Of a DNA stretch of 64,000 nucleotides, positions 51,637-61,263 are shown in pieces (the stretch's first letter is position 1; each line of letters starts with the position of its first letter). The notes under the pieces were generated by a model. The model saw only the letters and a list, made by a program, of their open reading frames with translations, was not told where the DNA came from and did no database searches. The position numbers and the translations under genes are program-made. The DNA is from an uncultured Flavobacteriaceae bacterium (GTDB taxonomy: Bacteria > Bacteroidota > Bacteroidia > Flavobacteriales > Flavobacteriaceae): positions 124,001-188,000 of the forward strand of contig CANLWG010000008.1 in assembly GCA_947494715.1 (NCBI GenBank), given 5' to 3'.

Positions 51637-53001
51637 TTGTTCCAAAAATACACCAAAGAATTCCGCTATAATTTTAAGTTGGCTTATCCGGTTATCCTGG
51701 GCATGTTGGGTCATTCATTTGTGGCTTTTGCGGACAACATTATGGTGGGGCAGCTAGGAACGGCGGAGCTAGCCGCAGTCTCCCTCGGCAACAGTTTTAT
51801 TTTTATTGCCATGTCCCTGGGCATAGGTTTTTCAACCGCAATTACCCCTTTGGTGGCGGAAGCGGACGGGGCGAAAAACAAAGCTGATGGTAAAAGCGCT
51901 TTAAAGCACGGTTTGGTGCTGTGTACACTTTTGGGACTGTCACTTTTTGGCATCATTTTGCTGTGTAAACCGTTGATGTATTCTATGGATCAGCCCCCCG
52001 AGGTGGTGGAATTGGCGATTCCCTATTTGAATCTTGTGGCATTTTCATTGGTTCCCTTGATTATGTTCCAGGCCTTTAAGCAGTTTTCCGAGGGCCTATC
52101 ACAGACCAAGTATCCCATGTATGCCACTATTCTTGCCAATGTGGTAAACATTGTATTGAATTATTTGTTGATTTTCGGTTCCCTCGGATTTCCCAAAATG
52201 GGTATAGTGGGAGCGGCCGTTGGTACTTTAGCCTCCCGTTTTATTATGGTAGCCTTCATCTGGTACTTATTAAGAAGTAAAAAGAAGTTTCACGACTACG
52301 TTACGGGATTTAATTTTAGGAAGATCGAAAACAAGGTCATACGAAAAATTATCAATTTAGGGTTTCCATCCGCTTTACAGATGTTCTTTGAGGTGGCGAT
52401 TTTTACAGCAGCCATTTGGTTGAGTGGGGTATTGGGGAAGAACGCCCAAGCCGCCAACCAGATTGCGTTGAATTTGAGCAGTATGACATTCATGTTCGGG
52501 ATGGGCCTTGGGGTTGCCGCCATGATTCGCGTAGGAAATCAAAAGGGGTTAAAGAATTTTACGGAATTAAGGAGATTGGCTCAATCCATTTTTTTGCTTA
52601 CCCTTTTGCTGGAAATCGTATTTGCGACGTTGTTCCTGTTAGGTAGGCACTGGTTCCCTACCTTGTATTTGGATGTGGACGATGTTATGAATATGGCGGA
52701 TAACACAGAGGTAATAGCATTGGCCGCCCAGTTACTTTTGGTCGCGGCATTTTTTCAAATTTCCGACGGAATACAAGTGGTGGTACTCGGTGCTTTACGT
52801 GGATTACAGGACGTTAAAATCCCGACTTTCATTACTTTTATCGCCTATTGGTTGATCGGTTTTCCCATTTGTTATTACCTAGGATTGCATACTGATTTGA
52901 AAAGCTCAGGTATATGGATCGGGCTATTGACAGGTCTTACCGCATCGGCTATTATGTTGTATATTCGATTTAATTATTTGACCAAAAGGCTGATTAATTA
53001 A
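51637..53001 (+). CDS. MATE family efflux transporter
   Basis: A 454-residue membrane protein with twelve segments, starting at TTG (MFQKYTKEFRYNFKLAYPV). VILGMLGHSFVAFADNIMVGQLG, AVSLGNSFIFIAMSLGIGFSTA and, in the second half, LGFPSALQMFFEVAIF are NorM-like. It exports cationic compounds with sodium or protons. It is the first gene of a possible run with the small unknown and PAP2 genes. Confidence 0.94.
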   Translation: MFQKYTKEFRYNFKLAYPVILGMLGHSFVAFADNIMVGQLGTAELAAVSLGNSFIFIAMSLGIGFSTAITPLVAEADGAKNKADGKSALKHGLVLCTLLGLSLFGIILLCKPLMYSMDQPPEVVELAIPYLNLVAFSLVPLIMFQAFKQFSEGLSQTKYPMYATILANVVNIVLNYLLIFGSLGFPKMGIVGAAVGTLASRFIMVAFIWYLLRSKKKFHDYVTGFNFRKIENKVIRKIINLGFPSALQMFFEVAIFTAAIWLSGVLGKNAQAANQIALNLSSMTFMFGMGLGVAAMIRVGNQKGLKNFTELRRLAQSIFLLTLLLEIVFATLFLLGRHWFPTLYLDVDDVMNMADNTEVIALAAQLLLVAAFFQISDGIQVVVLGALRGLQDVKIPTFITFIAYWLIGFPICYYLGLHTDLKSSGIWIGLLTGLTASAIMLYIRFNYLTKRLIN

Positions 53002-53033
53002 TCTAGTTTTTAAAATGTTTAGTAAAAAAGCTA

Positions 53034-53261
53034 ATGGAACTACCAAAATTTCTGTTGGGGGATAATACGGACCATCCCTCGGCCATATTTATAATACATA
53101 CGGAATATCCAAGATTTATAATAAATCTGGAAAATGATGAGGTTGAATGGTTGGAGGACTTTTCCAAGGAAGATGAAAAGGAATTGGAATCCGAAGCAGA
53201 AAACCTGATACGTGAGGCGACCGATTTTTATGATCGGGAAGTATCCCGATACGAAGAGTAG
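53034..53261 (+). CDS. small acidic conserved protein, function unknown
   Basis: A 75-residue soluble protein (MELPKFLLGDNTDHPSAIFIIHTEYPRFIINLEND). The first half is beta-strand-like, the second a charged helix (EDEKELESEAENLIREATDFYDREV). It lies 32 bases after the MATE gene and 5 bases before the PAP2 gene, so it is probably translated from the same mRNA. I recognise similar short proteins next to PAP2 genes in flavobacteria but cannot name a function. Confidence 0.7.
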   Translation: MELPKFLLGDNTDHPSAIFIIHTEYPRFIINLENDEVEWLEDFSKEDEKELESEAENLIREATDFYDREVSRYEE

Positions 53262-53266
53262 TAGCT

Positions 53267-53836
53267 ATGTTGGAGCAATTGGTAGCCTATGATAAGGAAC
53301 TATTCCTCTTCCTAAACAATTTGGGAAATGATACGTGGGATGGATTTTGGATGTTCGTTACCAATAAACTAAGTTGGATTCCGCTTTATGTAGTGCTGCT
53401 TTTCTTATCCTATAAGCAATTTGGAACCAAGAAAACGGTATTGCTCCTTTTTAGCGTAGCGATTCTTATTCTGGTCACCGATCAATTGGCCAATTTTTTT
53501 AAATATGGGGTACAACGCCTGCGTCCGTGTCATGATAGGGAAGTAAGTGGCATGATGCGCTTGGTAAAAGATTACTGTGGAGGTAAATTTGGATATTTTT
53601 CCGCACATGCCGCAAATCATATGGCAGTAGCTTTTTTCTTTACCTATTTGATGGGTAAAAAACTAAGGTATATAGGGTTTTTCCTCATTTTTTGGGCGTT
53701 TTTGGTCGCCTATAGTCGCATCTATATCGGGGTGCATTTTCCGTTGGATGTGCTTACAGGCCTAGGAATTGGCCTGATTCTAAGCTGGTTATTTGTAAAG
53801 TTGTATATATTTGCACTTCACAGATTTCCTCTATGA
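53267..53836 (+). CDS. PAP2-family membrane phosphatase
   Basis: A 189-residue membrane protein with five to six segments. The three PAP2 motifs are visible: KYGVQRLRP (K-x6-RP), FSAHAANH (variant of PSGH) and SRIYIGVHFPLDV (SRxxxxxHxxxD). It dephosphorylates a lipid such as undecaprenyl pyrophosphate or a lipid A phosphate. It overlaps the GT39 gene by 4 bases (ATGA), suggesting joint action in lipid-linked sugar modification. Confidence 0.92.
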   Translation: MLEQLVAYDKELFLFLNNLGNDTWDGFWMFVTNKLSWIPLYVVLLFLSYKQFGTKKTVLLLFSVAILILVTDQLANFFKYGVQRLRPCHDREVSGMMRLVKDYCGGKFGYFSAHAANHMAVAFFFTYLMGKKLRYIGFFLIFWAFLVAYSRIYIGVHFPLDVLTGLGIGLILSWLFVKLYIFALHRFPL

Positions 53837-55491
53837 TATCTAATCTTAGGTATTGGTTTTTACTGTCCTTGATAATTCTGGTTTATATCGCCGGAATGTT
53901 CGTAACGCTTTTCGAAAATGACTCCGCCCAATTTGCGGTTATGGCTATGAGGATGGTGCAGGAGAACGATTTTTTATCCCTTTTTAAGGGCCCGGAGGAA
54001 TATTTGGACAAACCCCATATGCACTTTTGGTTGGCAGCGCTGTCCTTCAAGGTTTTTGGATTGTATGACTGGGCCTATCGTATTCCGGCCATTTTGGCCA
54101 CTTTCTTGGGAGCATATAGCTGTTATGGCCTTGGAAGATTGCTCTACAATACTCATGTTGGCAAATTGGCCGCGTTGGTTTTCATGACCTCCCAGACCAT
54201 TGTACTTTCGGTAATAGATGTGCGTACCGATGCGGTGCTCACCGGGTTTACCATTTTTGCCATTTGGCAATTGGCCGCTTATATAGAAAAGAACTCCCTA
54301 GGACATATGATCTTGGGGGCTTTTGGAGCAGGAATCGCCTTTTCCACAAAAGGACAGATTGCGCTTTTGGTCATTGGGTTGCCTCTATTGTGCCACTTGG
54401 CCTATACCCGAAAATGGAAGACTTTGTTACATTGGAAAGTTTTGATGGGATTACTGTTCTTTGGTATTGCCATTGCCCCTATGTTATATGCCTATTACCA
54501 TCAATTTGATTTGCATCCGGAGAAGGTAATCCGGGGCAAGGATAACCGTAGTGGCATCTTTTTTATTTTTTGGGAGCAGAGTTTTGAGCGGTTGAGCGGC
54601 GAGGGGGTAGGTAAGAACAGTAGTGATTATTTCTTCTTCTTCCATACGTTCTTATGGGTGTTCGTGCCTTGGACCGTCCTAGGACTTACCGCCTATTGGT
54701 GTAGGGTAAAGACTTTTTTTAAGCTTGGGTTCAAGTATAACCCCAAGTATGAGTTTTTGACCTTGGGAGGTATTTCCCTTGTTTTTTTGATTATCAGTTT
54801 TGCACAGTTTAAATTGCCCCATTACTTAAATATCATTATCCCTCTTTTTTCTGTTTTGACGGCCTCGTATCTCTATAGCCTATATCAATATACAAGGAGA
54901 AAGCCATTGAAGATTTTGCTTGGGATACAATATTTCTTGATCAGCGTGGTTTTTATCGCCTCTACCTTGATTCGCTATTTTGTGTTCAAGGCGGAAAATC
55001 CCTACGATCACATTTGGACCATATTACTTGGAGGTCTTATTATATATTATGTTCTCAAAAGAGAGGAGTATTATTATCGGTTGATAACCATTTCCATATT
55101 TAGTGCCATTCTTTTGAACATTACGCTGAACATACATTTTTACCCATCTTTGTTGGAATATCAGGCAGGGTCTTCCATGGCCAAAAGAGTGGAGGAAAAC
55201 AAGGTTCCCAAAGAGAAGATTTATAAGCTTTCTTCAAATCATACCTGGGCCATGGATTTTTATAACCAAATACCCCTAAAAGTAGCCTCGTTCAACGAGT
55301 TACGAAAAAAGAAGGATTTCTGGTTATATGTCAATGATGCCGAAATTCAGGAATTGCATAAGCTAGGCTTTGATTGGGATAGGCAATTTACCGAGAAACA
55401 ATTCAGGATTACTAGGCTACAAGCGAAGTTCCTTAACCCGAATACTCGCAAAAAGGTATTGAATAAAATGCACCTTATCCATGTGTATTAG
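53833..55491 (+). CDS. GT39/ArnT-like membrane glycosyltransferase
   Basis: A 552-residue integral membrane enzyme with about eleven segments in the first 430 residues and a soluble C-terminus. LFENDSAQFAVMAMRMVQENDFL gives the acidic catalytic loop after helix 1, and YLDKPHMHFWLAALSFKVFG is the second family motif. It transfers a sugar from a polyprenyl phosphate donor, most often to lipid A. The PAP2 phosphatase just upstream supports a lipid A modification role. Confidence 0.88.
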   Translation: MISNLRYWFLLSLIILVYIAGMFVTLFENDSAQFAVMAMRMVQENDFLSLFKGPEEYLDKPHMHFWLAALSFKVFGLYDWAYRIPAILATFLGAYSCYGLGRLLYNTHVGKLAALVFMTSQTIVLSVIDVRTDAVLTGFTIFAIWQLAAYIEKNSLGHMILGAFGAGIAFSTKGQIALLVIGLPLLCHLAYTRKWKTLLHWKVLMGLLFFGIAIAPMLYAYYHQFDLHPEKVIRGKDNRSGIFFIFWEQSFERLSGEGVGKNSSDYFFFFHTFLWVFVPWTVLGLTAYWCRVKTFFKLGFKYNPKYEFLTLGGISLVFLIISFAQFKLPHYLNIIIPLFSVLTASYLYSLYQYTRRKPLKILLGIQYFLISVVFIASTLIRYFVFKAENPYDHIWTILLGGLIIYYVLKREEYYYRLITISIFSAILLNITLNIHFYPSLLEYQAGSSMAKRVEENKVPKEKIYKLSSNHTWAMDFYNQIPLKVASFNELRKKKDFWLYVNDAEIQELHKLGFDWDRQFTEKQFRITRLQAKFLNPNTRKKVLNKMHLIHVY

Positions 55492-55589
55492 CATTGGACG
55501 GCCTAGCTAAACCATCGGAAAGTTCAGAGTTTCGTACGAGAATTGTAAAACTTTTGACTTCAGACGGTAACTGAATCTGGATTTATCAT

Positions 55590-56462
55590 TTAATCCGCAA
55601 GCGTCTCCAATTTTGGCCGTTTAAAATGATATACTATTCCAAAAAAGGATACCAAGGCCGTTATTAAAAAAAACACCATACTAATGCTTACCGACGTGTT
55701 TTCGTCCAAGGACAACAATGTGGCCCCGTAAAAAAAGGTTACCTCCCTACTACCTATTCCTCCTATGGTCAAAGGTAGAACGGCGACTATTGAGGAAATC
55801 AGAAAAATAAACAGGTAAGGTACTATTCCCGTTGTAAGATATAGGGCCTTGAGGATAAAATAAACGCTTATCAATTGGGCCAGCTGTACTAGAGCGGAAA
55901 AACCGAAAGACTTCCAAAAAATGGGCAATACATAGCCAAAAAAACGTCTGTTTACCCACCAGAATACGGAAACACTTCCAAGTATCGCAAGGAGAAACAA
56001 CCATTTGATGTTTACAAAAGCCTGGGCATTGAGCAACAAGGCCAAAATACAGGCATATACGAACAGCAATAAAAGTCCACTAAGCCTATCCAATACCAAG
56101 ACCGAGACAACTTGTTTTGTACCGACTTCAAAATTCTTTTTTATGAGATACCCCTTATAAGCATCCCCGCCAATGCCCCCTGGAAGAAAGAGGTTATAAA
56201 ACATACCCAAAAGATACAGCTCCAAATTACTTTTCTGCGATAGGGAGATGCGAATTTGGTGAAAATATAGATTTAACCGAAAGGCCGCCAATACTTTGGA
56301 GAGTATGAAAAAAACCAGTGCAGGAAAGAGATAAGAAAGTTTTGTCTTTTTTAAAATATCCAAAACCTCCTGTAGGTCTATTTTGGTGATGACAAAATAA
56401 ATAAGCGCGATGCTGATTACGATTTTCAGTACCGTTATAAGCTTTTTACGATGTTTTGCCAC
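55590..56462 (-). CDS. lysylphosphatidylglycerol synthase TM-region / YbhN-like flippase-type protein
   Basis: A 290-residue membrane protein with about eight segments and a GTG start. FFILSKVLAAFRLNLYF, YLLGMFYNLFLPGGIGGDAYKGYLIK and LPLTIGGIGSREVTFF are the three conserved UPF0104/LPG_synthase_TM motifs (GGxGGD, GGxGxRE). It overlaps the GT2 gene by 17 bases. Such pairs act in making and flipping polyprenyl-linked sugars or lipids. Confidence 0.9.
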   Translation of the reverse strand: MAKHRKKLITVLKIVISIALIYFVITKIDLQEVLDILKKTKLSYLFPALVFFILSKVLAAFRLNLYFHQIRISLSQKSNLELYLLGMFYNLFLPGGIGGDAYKGYLIKKNFEVGTKQVVSVLVLDRLSGLLLLFVYACILALLLNAQAFVNIKWLFLLAILGSVSVFWWVNRRFFGYVLPIFWKSFGFSALVQLAQLISVYFILKALYLTTGIVPYLFIFLISSIVAVLPLTIGGIGSREVTFFYGATLLSLDENTSVSISMVFFLITALVSFFGIVYHFKRPKLETLAD

Positions 56463-57405
56463 CTACGGATACTTTTTTAATTCGGTACGGTCTTTTTTGC
56501 TGGGACTCGTAATAGGTACGTATCAATAGTTCCATAACGATGCCGATGGTAAATAGCTGAATGCCGGCCAATATGAACATCATCCCGAACATTAACAGCG
56601 GTCGCGTGCCAATGTCTTCACCCAGTCCAAGCTTTACAATCAATAAGTAGATATTGATAAAAATCCCCAAAATGATCATTAGGACACCCAATATTCCGAA
56701 AAGATGAATGGGACGCTGAAAGTACTTTCGTATGAACAGTAGCAACATCATATCCGCCACTACCTTAAAAACCCGTTCCAGTCCATATTTGGATACTCCC
56801 GCATGCCTTGCATGGTGCTTTACGGGCACCTGCCTGATCTGTGCTCCCTCCAAATGGGCCAAAAGGGTAATAAACCGGTGCATTTCCCCGTACAGGTTCA
56901 ATTCCTTTGCAATGTCCTTGGTAAACACTTTCAACGCACATCCATTGTCCTTTATATCTAATTTGGTGATACGACGCACCAAAAAATTAGCGATTTTGGA
57001 CGGAATTTTTTTCACTAGGGAATCTTTGCGTTTTTGACGTATGCCGGTTACCACATCAAAATCTTCATTGACCGCAAAATGTAACATCTGGGGAATATCA
57101 CTGGGATCATTCTGCAGATCGCCGTCCATGGTAATAATGTATTCCCCTTCCGCATAATCCAAACCCGCTGCCAGAGCCAAGCTCTGACCGTAGTTTTTTT
57201 TGAGTTCCACCAAATGCACCTTGTCATCTTGCAGACCTTGGACAACCTTGCGGGTAGTATCCTTTGAAAAATCGTCTACATAAATAATTTGGTAATTATA
57301 CCCGACCAGGCTCTCGTGAATTTTTTGGGTAAGGAGGGCCACGTTATCCTCCTCATTATAAAGTGGTACGACTACGGAGAGGAGTAGAGGTGTTATAGGC
57401 TGCAT
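56446..57405 (-). CDS. dolichol-phosphate-mannose-synthase-like GT2 (GtrB/ArnC type)
   Basis: A 319-residue enzyme. LLSVVVPLYNEEDNV, IIYVDDFSKDTTRKVV, YIITMDGDLQNDPSDIP (DxD) and ALKVFTKDIAKEL form the GT-A domain; two membrane segments follow at 230-300 (LFGILGVLMIILGIFINIYLL, FGMMFILAGIQLFTIGIVMEL). It charges a polyprenyl phosphate with a sugar on the cytoplasmic side. The YbhN-like gene that follows could flip the product, and the GT39 gene facing it could use it. Confidence 0.92.
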   Translation of the reverse strand: MQPITPLLLSVVVPLYNEEDNVALLTQKIHESLVGYNYQIIYVDDFSKDTTRKVVQGLQDDKVHLVELKKNYGQSLALAAGLDYAEGEYIITMDGDLQNDPSDIPQMLHFAVNEDFDVVTGIRQKRKDSLVKKIPSKIANFLVRRITKLDIKDNGCALKVFTKDIAKELNLYGEMHRFITLLAHLEGAQIRQVPVKHHARHAGVSKYGLERVFKVVADMMLLLFIRKYFQRPIHLFGILGVLMIILGIFINIYLLIVKLGLGEDIGTRPLLMFGMMFILAGIQLFTIGIVMELLIRTYYESQQKRPYRIKKVSVGGKTS

Positions 57406-57495
57406 GTATTCGGTTTGTTATCACGGGCAAAGTTATGTTTTTATTCCGAATCGAAATACTCCCGTCCAGAAGGTAACTCGTACCTTCATAAGACC

Positions 57496-58542
57496 TTATT
57501 TTGTTTCCTGTCTATAGGCCTGTATCAATTTTTCTGCAGCAGCGAAAGGAGAAACTTTACTTTGGGTCACTTCTTGGATCACTTTTGGCAATAATGAAGC
57601 CACTTTTGGGTTGGAATAAAAGTCGGATTTTATTTGACTGTCAATATGTTGTAGTAGCCAATTTTTGTTCTGTCCTTGTCTATTCAACAGAAAATGATCG
57701 GATTGTTTGGCCTTCTCTATATACATATCGATTACCTCCCAGATTTCCTGAATTCCGGTATTTTCACTGGCAGAACAGGTCAATACTTTGGGAACCCAGC
57801 CATTTTCCTTGGGAGGGTAGAGGTGCAATGCCCTTGAAAATTCGATCTTGGCCAGTTGGGCCCATTTTATGTTGTCCCCATCGGCCTTATTGATTACAAT
57901 GGCGTCGGCCATTTCCATGATGCCCCTTTTCATACCCTGTAGTTCATCACCGGCTCCGGCCAATTTTAATAAAAGGAAAAAGTCTACCATACCATGGACG
58001 GCGGTTTCACTTTGTCCTACGCCTACCGTTTCTATTAGGATTACGTCGTATCCCGCAGCTTCGCAAAGAATAATGGTCTCTCGGGTCTTGCGTGCCACAC
58101 CGCCCAAAGAATCCCCTGAAGGGGAAGGGCGTATAAATGCATTGGGGTCCTTTACCAATTCTTCCATTCGGGTCTTGTCCCCTAGAATACTTCCCTTGCT
58201 TAAACTGCTGCTGGGGTCTACGGCAAGAACGGCCACTTTCTTCCCCTGGGAAGTCAATGTTTTTCCAAAGGTTTCTATAAAAGTACTTTTCCCAACACCG
58301 GGTACCCCAGTGATTCCTATCCGGATCGTATCGGATTTTTTTCCCAAACAATGCTCCAGAATCTCTGTAGATTTCTTGAGGTGTTCGCTGTTGGAGCTTT
58401 CAACAAGGGTAATCGCCCGGGCCAGTGCCGTTTTATTCGAATTGAAAATGCCTTCCACAAGCTCCGCTATGGAAGGTGGGCTTTTTCTTTTCCCCTTTAC
58501 TTTGGAAATACTTTCCTGACCTGTGTTCTTTGGAATGCTCAA
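57496..58542 (-). CDS. meaB: methylmalonyl-CoA mutase-associated GTPase MeaB
   Basis: A 348-residue G3E-family GTPase with a TTG start. RIGITGVPGVGKSTFIE is the P-loop, VLAVDPSSSLSKGSILGDKTRM the base-II/switch region, ILIETVGVGQSE the metal strand and VINKADG the guanine-specificity motif. It protects and loads B12-dependent methylmalonyl-CoA mutase. The mutase genes are not in the window. It follows the DUF2911 gene by 2 bases. Confidence 0.95.
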   Translation of the reverse strand: MSIPKNTGQESISKVKGKRKSPPSIAELVEGIFNSNKTALARAITLVESSNSEHLKKSTEILEHCLGKKSDTIRIGITGVPGVGKSTFIETFGKTLTSQGKKVAVLAVDPSSSLSKGSILGDKTRMEELVKDPNAFIRPSPSGDSLGGVARKTRETIILCEAAGYDVILIETVGVGQSETAVHGMVDFFLLLKLAGAGDELQGMKRGIMEMADAIVINKADGDNIKWAQLAKIEFSRALHLYPPKENGWVPKVLTCSASENTGIQEIWEVIDMYIEKAKQSDHFLLNRQGQNKNWLLQHIDSQIKSDFYSNPKVASLLPKVIQEVTQSKVSPFAAAEKLIQAYRQETK

Positions 58543-58544
58543 CT

Positions 58545-59105
58545 TTATGGGTTAATGGGCACTTTTACTTTGGTATCGTCCCAAAAAAGGCTAAGGTATA
58601 ATTGTCCTGCATCCTCAAAGGCTACGGTAAAACTTTCCTGGGAGGAAGAAAGCTTTTCAACGGGAACCTGTACCTTAACTAAATCTTGAGATGGGTCACG
58701 AGAGGTTTCAGTACCTCTGCTTATAAAAGTTACGCCCCAGTTTGGGACTTCCTTATTGAACATTACGGTCCATTGTTCTTTTTGGGGTATGGTCCATACG
58801 GAATAAGTACCTGTTGGCAGATTTTTATCTATGATTTTTATATCCGTAGCGGTGCTAAAAGTTGTAGGCTCATTGGCCCCTGTACGCCAAACTTCGTTGT
58901 AGGGAACGAGTTCCCCAAAAATAACCCGCCCTTTCTTAAAAGGACTGCTGTATGTTACCGAAAGGTCTAAATTACCTTTGATATGGGTTATCGTTTTTTC
59001 AGGGCTCTTTTTTTTGGTCTGTTTCAGCATATAAGGCTTACCCACAAAAAAGAATAAGGCAACCAGCACTACGATTATTACTAATAACCACTTTAAAAAC
59101 TTCAT
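58545..59105 (-). CDS. DUF2911 protein, membrane-anchored
   Basis: A 186-residue protein with an N-terminal membrane segment (WLLVIIVVLVALFFFVG) and a beta-rich DUF2911 domain: LDLSVTYSSPFKKGRVIFGELVPYNEVWRTGANEPTTFST, then LPTGTYSVWTIPQKEQWTVMFN. The family is common in Bacteroidota; the domain is periplasmic and its role is unknown. It is separated from meaB by 2 bases, so the two share an mRNA despite no obvious functional link. Confidence 0.9.
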   Translation of the reverse strand: MKFLKWLLVIIVVLVALFFFVGKPYMLKQTKKKSPEKTITHIKGNLDLSVTYSSPFKKGRVIFGELVPYNEVWRTGANEPTTFSTATDIKIIDKNLPTGTYSVWTIPQKEQWTVMFNKEVPNWGVTFISRGTETSRDPSQDLVKVQVPVEKLSSSQESFTVAFEDAGQLYLSLFWDDTKVKVPINP

Positions 59106-59131
59106 AATTTCCAGTCTTGATTACTACAAAA

Positions 59132-60040
59132 CTAAAGTACTAAATCAAAAGTAAAGACAGAGGCATTACGGTAAATTTCGTCGGGTCGTAATATGCTACT
59201 GGGAAAGTGTTCATGGTTGGGCGCATCCGGATAATTTTGGGTTTCAAAACAAATGGCCGGAAAATTGGGTGGGGTATACACCACCACAGCAGGTTGGTTG
59301 GTCTTGACTTCCAAGGAGATACCCGATCTTCTTGAAAAGATACGGGCGGCCAAATCCGTTTGTGAATTTTTTACATAAGGTGTATCCAAACGCATTTCCC
59401 CAATTTTTCTTTCCGTACGGAAATCGTATTCCGTGTCCTCAACGGGAATAATATTTCCGGTAGGCAATAAGTTCTTGTCCGTCTCTACAAATTCAGGGCA
59501 GTAGAGCTCTAATCGATAATGGTCAATGGATCCTGTCTTGTCCAGCCTAAAATAGGAGTGGTTGGTCAAATTTATCACCGTAGTCCGATCGGCCGCGGCT
59601 TCATGTATGATATGCAACTCGTTTTCCACCAATTTGTAGGTCAGCATCACCTTTAAATTTCCTGGATACCCTTCTTCCAGATGTTTGCTGTAGTAGGAAA
59701 GTTTAACAAAAGGCTCGCTGCCATAATCTACCTCCTCAATGGTCCAATATTTCTTTCCGAAACCTTCCTTTCCACCGTGCAGGTGTATCCCTTTTTCGCC
59801 ATACAAGGGGAAGTTTTCGCGATCCAGTTCAAAACTGGCATTGGAGATACGCCCTGCATACCTTCCCACACAGGCCCCTAAAAAAACAGTGTCCTCAAGA
59901 TAATGGTTGGGATAATTGGATCCTACCACCACATTAGTGGACCTGCCCTTTTTGTCCTTTACCAGAAGTTTTTGAATGATGGCACCGTAGTCCAATACGA
60001 TCAGGGTAATGAAGGGAGTACTTATGGTAACTTGTTTCAA
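59132..60040 (-). CDS. galM: aldose 1-epimerase (galactose mutarotase)
   Basis: A 302-residue beta-sandwich enzyme. GACVGRYAGRISNASF and GIHLHGGKEGFGKKYW (catalytic His), INLTNHSYFRLDKTG (second His), and VYTPPNFPAICFETQNYPDAPNH with the catalytic Glu are conserved. It interconverts alpha and beta anomers of galactose or glucose. The start is a TTG at 60040; no in-frame ATG lies further upstream before a stop. No signal peptide, unlike many bacteroidotal homologues. Confidence 0.93.
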   Translation of the reverse strand: MKQVTISTPFITLIVLDYGAIIQKLLVKDKKGRSTNVVVGSNYPNHYLEDTVFLGACVGRYAGRISNASFELDRENFPLYGEKGIHLHGGKEGFGKKYWTIEEVDYGSEPFVKLSYYSKHLEEGYPGNLKVMLTYKLVENELHIIHEAAADRTTVINLTNHSYFRLDKTGSIDHYRLELYCPEFVETDKNLLPTGNIIPVEDTEYDFRTERKIGEMRLDTPYVKNSQTDLAARIFSRRSGISLEVKTNQPAVVVYTPPNFPAICFETQNYPDAPNHEHFPSSILRPDEIYRNASVFTFDLVL

Positions 60041-60149
60041 GATGAAATCATTAATTTCCCTATAAAAATAATCGTTTTTTGCAACATCGGGTTTTTTGTC
60101 CCGTCCTTAAATATAACGACACCGATAAAACCAACAACGAAACTGGCCA

Positions 60150-60692
60150 ATGTTTCAAATTGATGTAGTAGAGCAATGTAAGGCAAATGACCGAAAAGCG
60201 CAACTGCAACTGTACAATCAATACTGCAGCGGTATGTTCTATGTAGCTATGCGTTTTGTGAAAAATACCAATGATGCCGAGGACATAATCCAGGAGTCGT
60301 TCATAAAAGCCTTTCAAAAAATACATCAATTCAAAGGGGACGTAAGTTTTGGAGCTTGGCTCAAACGAATTGTAATCAATAAGAGTATCGATTTTTTAAA
60401 ATCGAAAAAAGAAAGATTGGTGCCCTTGGATGAGAATTATATGCAAGTAGTGGAGGATGAGGACTGGACCGTAGAAGATGGTATATCCTTGGAAGAGGTA
60501 AAATTAGCCATGGAACAATTACCGGAAAAATACAAATACGTGGTGATGATGTTTTTATTGGAAGGATATGATCACCGTGAAATTTCGAAGGTATTGGGTT
60601 TAAGCGAGACGGCCTGTAGAACACGATTGTTGCGGGGCAAAGGTTTTTTAAAGGAACTTTTAAAAAAGAAAAGATATGGGACAGGATCTTAG
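60150..60692 (+). CDS. ECF-type RNA polymerase sigma factor
   Basis: A 180-residue sigma-70 family protein. Region 2: YNQYCSGMFYVAMRFVKNTNDAEDIIQESFIKAFQKIHQF; region 4: LPEKYKYVVMMFLLEGYDHREISKVLGLSETACRTRLLRGKGFL. Its stop overlaps the next gene's start by 17 bases, so sigma and presumed anti-sigma are translationally coupled. No recognisable autoregulatory promoter could be assigned in the 109-base gap upstream. Confidence 0.93.
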   Translation: MFQIDVVEQCKANDRKAQLQLYNQYCSGMFYVAMRFVKNTNDAEDIIQESFIKAFQKIHQFKGDVSFGAWLKRIVINKSIDFLKSKKERLVPLDENYMQVVEDEDWTVEDGISLEEVKLAMEQLPEKYKYVVMMFLLEGYDHREISKVLGLSETACRTRLLRGKGFLKELLKKKRYGTGS

Positions 60693-61263
60693 GGAAATGT
60701 TCAAAAAAGAAAATGGGGCCGAAAAATTCCAAATGCGGGACGGTCATGAAAATCGATTTTTGGAGCGCTTGGAAACCGAACTTCCTAAACGAACAAAGCC
60801 CTCATTTTATATCTTGAAAATTGCAGCGACCATTCTATTGTTCCTTAGTATTGGAATTGTTGGTTATAAAGTGTTGACAAAAGAGGATACCATCAAGACT
60901 ACGGTAGTGGAAAAAAATGACTCATCAAACGAAAAGAAGGGCATTTCTTTTGGCGACCTTTCGCCGGATCTCAAGAGGGTAGAGAACTACTACGTAACCA
61001 ACATCAACCTGGAACTTTCCAGATTGGAGATATCCGAAGAAAACAAAATACTGGTAGATAGTTTTATGGATCGACTCTCCGATCTCAATACTGAATATGA
61101 AAGACTTAATTCGGAATTGAACGATATTGGACCCAATGATCAGACCATAACCGCCTTGATCAAGAACCTACAGCTACGGTTGCAATTATTACAGAAATTA
61201 AAAATAAAATTAAACGAATTAAAATCATCAAAAAATGAACAAGTTAAAAAGAATACTATATAG
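60676..61263 (+). CDS. probable anti-sigma factor, single membrane span
   Basis: A 195-residue protein: a charged cytoplasmic N-terminus of about 50 residues, one membrane helix (YILKIAATILLFLSIGIVGYKV), and a helical extracytoplasmic part rich in coiled-coil heptads (SRLEISEENKILVDSFMDRLSDLNTEYERLNSEL). No zinc anti-sigma HxxxCxxC motif is seen. Its position overlapping the sigma gene, with 29 bases overlap into the next gene, suggests it anchors and restrains the sigma factor. Confidence 0.75.
   Translation: MGQDLREMFKKENGAEKFQMRDGHENRFLERLETELPKRTKPSFYILKIAATILLFLSIGIVGYKVLTKEDTIKTTVVEKNDSSNEKKGISFGDLSPDLKRVENYYVTNINLELSRLEISEENKILVDSFMDRLSDLNTEYERLNSELNDIGPNDQTITALIKNLQLRLQLLQKLKIKLNELKSSKNEQVKKNTI

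Noticed and set aside
57848-58519. Plus-strand open frame of 223 codons
   Set aside because: Antisense to meaB, which carries all GTPase motifs.
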